Shown: positions 59,785 to 64,000 of the stretch, piece by piece
Numbering within the stretch: the stretch's first letter is position 1
Layout of the letters: the number at the start of each line of letters is the position of its first letter
NCBI GenBank assembly: GCA_022747635.1
Contig: JAKTNV010000011.1
Coordinates: 18,559,981-18,623,980 of the forward strand
Length of the DNA stretch: 64,000 bases
DNA from: Hetaerina americana
Lineage: Eukaryota; Arthropoda; Insecta; Odonata; Calopterygidae
Direction: 5' to 3'
Position numbers and translations under genes: made by a program
The notes under the pieces: generated by a model
The model's input: only the letters and a program-made list of their open reading frames with translations
Database searches by the model: none
What the model was told of the DNA's origin: nothing

Positions 59785-60015
59785 CGGAAAAACTCACACG
59801 AGCGGCACAATAATGGGCTGACACAATATAACACAAATAGAAAAGAATAGACACATTTAAAAGAACACTCACACGGTAAATTGTTCGTTTTCAGTCTCTC
59901 TTGAAGAAGGCCTCTGAGAGGGCCGAAAGCTCGAACAATTTACCGTGTGAGTGTTCTTTTAAATGTGTCTATTCTTTTCTATTTGTGTTATATTGTGTCA
60001 GCCCATTATTAAACT
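59785..60015 (-). repeat. FB locus D, inverted dimer with 79-bp perfect arms
   Basis: Arms 59809-59887 and 59932-60010 are exact reverse complements over 79 bp, with a 44-nt loop (59888-59931). The right-hand unit, read on the minus strand, is a full FB unit: it matches unit A and ends agctttcggccctctcagag, then gccttcttcaag. The left arm is an inverted copy lacking that end. The loop itself contains ggcctct-gag-agggcc, a small hairpin, next to cgaaagct. No coding frame. Confidence 0.9.
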
Positions 60016-60017
60016 AA

Positions 60018-60215
60018 TATATATATATATATATGTACATATATATGTATATAAACATAAAAAAATACATATATATAAATATTATATACATATATATGTA
60101 TATAAACATAAAAAAATACATATATATAAATATTATATACATATATATATTATGTAATGTATATAACATATATATGAATATAAACATATATATATATATA
60201 TATATATATATACTC

Positions 60216-60273
<58 letters not shown>

Positions 60274-60274
60274 A
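60018..60274. repeat. (TA)n with 51-bp tandem units
   Basis: TA-rich tract holding two 51-bp units (60038-60088 and 60089-60139) built around gtatataaacataaaaaaat, then long pure TA. Confidence 0.9.
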
Positions 60275-60450
60275 CAGTAATCAACCCGAAAATCCGTTTG
60301 GTAGAGTAGGGTGGCCAGTTCCTTACCCTGTGCAGGCTATGGTTTCCCAGGATGTTCTGGTACCCGGAAAATCACATAGCTTGGGTGGAGCTGCAGGAGC
60401 CCAGGTGCCCGGGACCCTCCGGTTAGTAGTCAAACGACCCACACACACAC
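60275..60450 (-). repeat. SINE-B, antisense copy in (TA)n
   Basis: Words caacccgaaaatccgtttgg, ccttaccctgtgcaggctat, tctggtacccggaaaatcac, and cttgggtggagctgcaggag. The tRNA head is truncated near 60440. It is bordered by (TA)n on both sides. Confidence 0.75.
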
Positions 60451-60508
<58 letters not shown>

Positions 60509-60525
60509 GCACACACACACTCTGG
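60451..60525. repeat. (TA)n-(CA)n microsatellite
   Basis: TA repeat followed by CA repeat. Confidence 0.95.
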
Positions 60526-60557
60526 GACACGCAATTTACACTGAAATATGTTCTCTT

Positions 60558-60623
60558 TTTGCCCTCCATTTCAAAGTTCCCATCATACATGTATTTGCTG
60601 GGAACTTTGATATGGAGGGCAAA
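60558..60623. repeat. Hairpin with 25-bp arms
   Basis: Arms 60558-60582 and 60599-60623 are complementary with one mismatch and a 16-nt loop. The right arm is the start of a LINE-R fragment (aactttgatatggag encodes TLIWS-like in the family), so the left arm is an inverted copy of LINE-R sequence. Confidence 0.85.
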
Positions 60624-60970
60624 TGTCTGAGGGTTTGGAAATTCGGTCTTTGAGTCCGGATGGTAATGGTGGTCGGGAGGCTTTTGAGATATGAGTGCGG
60701 TGAAGGATATAACCTATGAAACTGAACGGAAATGGAAACAAACGAAGTGCTGGACATTGCAGGAAAAAGAGAGAAGGTTGTTAAGGATAAATTTGAAGTT
60801 GAGGCAATTGAATGAATTGGGTATTTCGCGGCAATGAAATGTTGAAGAATTAGATTGAGGTTGGGAAATTCGGGTAAGGAAGTGTTGGTGAAGAAATCAG
60901 TAACTGATTTAAATGGAATGAAGGGTGTGGAAAGTATTCGGAATTTTAGAATGATATTGTAATTTGGGGT
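60599..60970 (+). repeat. LINE-R C-terminal fragment, degraded
   Basis: aactttgatatggagggca, then gcttttgagatatgagtgcg (EAFEMWVW), aacaaacgaagtgctggaca (NEEVLGM) and aaatggaatgaagggtgtgg (LDGMKGG). No readable frame. Confidence 0.6.
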
Positions 60971-61639
60971 TGAGGAATATTTAGTTCCTTTTTGGGTGAA
61001 GCTAGGAAGTACAGTCGTGGTTAAGAAGAAGAAAATTCTTCCTCTTCAAATTTTTGATTAATTTTTTCTTTTTCTATCTTTCTTTACGGAGAAACGCAAG
61101 CCTCCTGTAGCCCTTATTCATATCCATCCTAGAGGTGTTGAAGGATGCAAGGGAAGAGAAATTAAAATGGCGAAGAATAGCGAGCAGTTATGAATAATGT
61201 CAAGAAAGCAGGTAATTTGGATCACAAGGGAGTGGAAAATGCTGGCAGGTACTCTAGATAGGGAGAAAATACGAGATAGGGATAGGTAATGTTGATTCAA
61301 GGTTTGATTCTCTTTATTTCAGAATTTTGGAAAATGAAATGAGTTTATTGCAAAGGAAACACTTGGTTTTTCCACATAAAATAAATTTTATGTGGAAAAA
61401 CCAAGTGTTTCCTTTGCAATATGTATCGTTTCCACAAAGTGACGCCTGAAGCTATCTCCTTTTGAAATGAGTTTATATTGGATGTTCGAGAGCTTGAGAA
61501 GGCGTTTTTTACTAAGAGAAGTTAAGCAAAAAAGACTTAATGGTGATATGGTGATAAAAGATAATATCTAGGGTAAGTAAAGGGCGTACGCTGATTTAGA
61601 AGATCAGAAGAAGAGAAAAAAAGGTATAAATAAGATGCA
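60971..61639. other. Unassigned DNA around a perfect palindrome
   Basis: No gene recognised. The stretch 61130-61280 may be a further degraded LINE-R piece. The palindrome at 61347-61420 is listed separately. Confidence 0.4.
61347..61420. repeat. Perfect palindrome, 35-bp arms
   Basis: Arms 61347-61381 and 61386-61420 are exact reverse complements with a 4-nt loop (taaa). The direct repeat tgaaatgagtttat flanks it at 61335-61348 and 61463-61476. No coding content and no partner elsewhere in the window. Confidence 0.95.
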
Positions 61640-61720
61640 ACAATTTCAGAGTGTAAAAATCATTCGCCTTGACTGGGATTCATTCAATCATTCGCCTTGA
61701 CTGACTCAGTTTCTTTGGAA
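61640..61720 (-). repeat. SINE-C piece, partly duplicated
   Basis: tgcaacaatttcagagtgta and aaaatcattcgccttgact match the antisense SINE-C body. The word attcgccttgactg occurs twice within 40 bp. Confidence 0.5.
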
Positions 61721-61779
61721 TTTGTATAAATAAAATATTTGGAATGATTTTAACAACTGAAAAACGAAAAACAACAGTT

Positions 61780-62030
61780 ACCAAAGGTTGGTTAGATAGT
61801 TATGGGTAGAGCTCACCTAGTACTAAGTGATGTGTGAAATTCGCAGATTATCAGGGCAATAAGGAAGAGTCTGTCCCTTTCCCTGTACCACCTGGGGTTT
61901 CAAAGGAAGATCTGGTATTCGAAAAAAATCGAACAGCTGAGGGAGCCCGGAGGCATCACCGGCAATCGAGCTCGAACCCTCCGGTCAGTAGTCCAGTACT
62001 CTGACCATTTGATTACCACGTCGGTTAAAT
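61780..62030 (-). repeat. SINE-B, antisense copy
   Basis: gctcacctagtactaagtga, gtccctttccctgtaccacc, ggaagatctggtattcgaaa, and head words gctcgaaccctccggtcagt and tagtccagtactctgacca. Nearly full length. Confidence 0.75.
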
Positions 62031-62234
62031 AAGTTATGAAACAAAGTTAAACGTGCCACATGTCTAGCTGAAACATGGCCGACGATTTCGTAATTATTTT
62101 TAACCGTTTTGTACTTTCATAAACATTTTGTTTCCTTCAATGTTACCCTTTTACTACTCTTCCCAGGCTAAATTACCTTCAAAATATAGACAGACTACAT
62201 AAAGCTGAGGTGTTTCTTAGATGAGTACGATAAG

Positions 62235-62480
62235 TGGATAATTTAGCGAAAGATTTTGGGAAACTCTGGGTGATACCTCCGACTGAACCCAGCTAAACCC
62301 AAGCCATGCGGTTTTCCGGGTACCAGGTCTCCCAGGGAAACCGCAAGGGGCACAGGAGATAGGAAACATCCCCCCTCTTCCCCATCATACCCTAATGCTT
62401 GAATTTCACACGCCTTGAGGGCTTCATCCGTGGTGGGACCCACCCTTGGCTATCAAATCAACTTTCCGGTTGGTTAAAGA
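62235..62480 (+). repeat. SINE-B-like, headless sense copy
   Basis: gcggttttccgggtaccagg, tctcccagggaaaccgcaag, ccctaatgcttgaatttcac, and the end tcaactttccggttggttaa. It carries an extra gggacccacccttggc block compared with 22290-22590, so it may be a subfamily. Confidence 0.65.
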
Positions 62481-63844
62481 GATTGATTAGCGGTGAGAAA
62501 TTGAAATTATGAGGAAATGAAGGAGATAGTCCAGGGAAGAGGACAGTCTTGAGGATGCCCAGGAAATGCTCTTTCGTGTGGACTGTTCAGATATACCGCG
62601 CACTGCTAATAGAATGAAAAAATGCTTATTCATGCAGAGGAGACAAGTGAAACATTTGGTCGGCAAAAGAGTGACCGCGAACTTTAGAAGAGTGGGCCGA
62701 AAATGTATGCAAAACGGGATATCCAAAATCACGACTTAGGGGTAAAAATATAGCTCTCACTAGTAATAGTAATTTTAATTCCTCAGGAGATAAGAGTACA
62801 TCATATTACATTCATAAGGCAAGTGAACATTCTATGGCGTAAGGATAACAGATGGAAAGAATTAGTATCAACATGAATGTGTGGTGGAGAAATTCGTTAC
62901 GTTTGATTAAAATGAATTAATTAATAATTATGAAGTATTTAATACACAAACGCGCTAATTCAAGTTTTTTTCCTGGAATAATAATTTTCGAAAGCTATCA
63001 ATTTACCCAGAAAAGTGTGGAAAGGCATCCACCTCCTTTGGAACTAGTGATGAAAGGATTGATTGTAGTCTATTCAGTCCTTCTGGACTATCTTCACGAC
63101 ATTGCACGGATGTACTTCCATTGTTTGATAAAATCTACATTTTTTCCGGGACAACTTTACTGATGTAATTGCAATGATGGGTGTAACTGCTCACTGATTG
63201 AGTGACTTTCGTTGGGACGCGGGAACTGAGAATGTGGTCATTGTGATTCATTTTCTTTATTTTTTGAAAAATGTTATGGTATTTTTTGTACATGGCTTCA
63301 CTTTGAATTCAATTAACAATTTATACCACATTTGTTAACGTAACAATTGATTAATTAATCCGCGGAGCTCGTTAGATAGTCACACCTTCACGCTCGTGAA
63401 AATGCGGTTTTCCAAGCGCGAAAAATTCTGGTGGTCTCATTTTTTCGCGATTAAATGTTAACTATTGAAAAAATTGAGATCAAATGCGAATTAATTTTGA
63501 AAACACTTTTTGCCACGACGGGTTTGTAAGTTGTGCGAATCAGATAATCGTCCATCTTTTTAGTCTGTCAATATATTTCAGGAATAAGGAGAATTTTAGA
63601 TTTCAATTATTTGAAAGGATTCTCGAGGATGAATTCGGAACATTTAATTTCGATTGCTTTCCCTTTATTTATGATAAGGAAGGAAAGGGATCTCTGTACT
63701 AGTAGATTTTTGGATTTAAACTAACACCTCTCCAAGGAAGCGATGTCTACCCTAGTAAGGCGGCTTTTTTGTAAACTTGAATAATAAGAGTAATGAAAAC
63801 GTTTTTTAAAAGATAATTCCGGTGGGGAAAAAATATTAAGGAGA
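62481..63844. other. Unassigned AT-rich DNA
   Basis: Frames at 62487-63163 and 63484-63702 have no recognisable domain. No repeat partner. Confidence 0.4.
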
Positions 63845-64000
63845 GAGGACCGTGTTGGTGTGGTTGCTGATTTCTGATTTCCCATCCATAGGATACGGGT
63901 TCAAACCCTTTGGAGGTTGAATTTTCCTGTGGTATCCCGATCCCTTACCGGAGTGCCGTTTTAAGTTAGCACTTCAGCTACATCTACATAATACCCCGCT
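63845..64000 (+). repeat. SINE-A head, cut by the window edge
   Basis: gtgttggtgtggttgctgat, box B gggttcaaaccctt (63898-63911), then ttttcctgtggtatcccgat and ccttaccggagtgccgtttt. It is a diverged SINE-A head and body start that reaches the window end. Confidence 0.65.

Noticed and set aside
59360..59821. Plus-strand 153-codon frame and other plus-strand frames at 58128-59564
   Set aside because: They are antisense shadows of the LINE-R coding region, which has RT motifs on the minus strand.
59888..59931. Active hammerhead ribozyme in the FB loop
   Set aside because: Only a GAAG-stem-CGAAA layout is present. The full ctgatga core and a GAAAC box are not, so no ribozyme is called.
60033..60653. 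Plus-strand 206-codon frame
   Set aside because: It is TA microsatellite, SINE-B and hairpin read through.

Overview
The window is eukaryotic, gene-poor and dominated by interspersed repeats, and I found no host protein-coding gene I can defend. Six mariner-family remnants, two groups of APE-type LINE fragments, several tRNA-headed SINE families and long (TA)n microsatellites suggest an invertebrate, most likely an insect or other arthropod. I cannot name the order or species from sequence alone. Family names below (LINE-R, LINE-J, SINE-A to SINE-D, FB) are labels made for this window, not database names.

LINE-R is the main retroelement, with about twenty copies on both strands. The best is 57948-59717 (minus): RT core, long C-terminal region and 3' UTR, broken by one frameshift and one stop. 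The 39545-40815 copy supplies the 5' UTR and an endonuclease domain fused by internal deletion to the C-terminal region. Together they show a 5'UTR-EN-RT-C-terminus-3'UTR layout. LINE-J is a jockey/CR1-like group seen only as C-terminal and 3'-tail pieces (best 54895-55480), with a recognisable 3' tail that also occurs alone. Mariner remnants lie at 740-1465, 15085-15783, 33339-33690, 41424-41745, 46532-46923 and 48034-48597. All are deleted or broken, and two keep both inverted termini.

SINE-A (about 310 bp) has two young copies with perfect target-site duplications at 8295-8627 and 22712-23042. SINE-B has about eleven older copies; SINE-C and SINE-D are shorter tRNA-headed families. An FB (fold-back) family sits inside (TA)n tracts at four loci; one of them (59809-60010) is a perfect 79-bp inverted repeat around a 44-nt loop. 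The loop has a GAAG-stem-CGAAA pattern that resembles the end motif of Penelope-like elements, which is an inference.

Region by region: 1-8 kb mariner, LINE-R and SINE-B pieces; 8-13 kb SINE-A and TA-rich FB elements; 13-26 kb LINE-R, LINE-J, mariner and SINE copies separated by long unassigned AT-rich DNA and a G/C-skewed block at 24.1-25.0 kb; 26-38 kb dense LINE-R fragments, a SINE-A split by a LINE-R insertion, and FB; 38-52 kb the deleted full-span LINE-R, SINE-B and four mariner remnants or ends; 52-64 kb LINE-J, the best LINE-R, the FB hairpin, SINE-B copies and a SINE-A head cut by the window edge. The parts do not form a pathway. They read as layers of insertion, with LINE-R supplying RT and the MITE-like and SINE-like elements depending on enzymes encoded elsewhere. 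The strongest leads are the FB family and the recurrent (TA)n bracketing of insertions.
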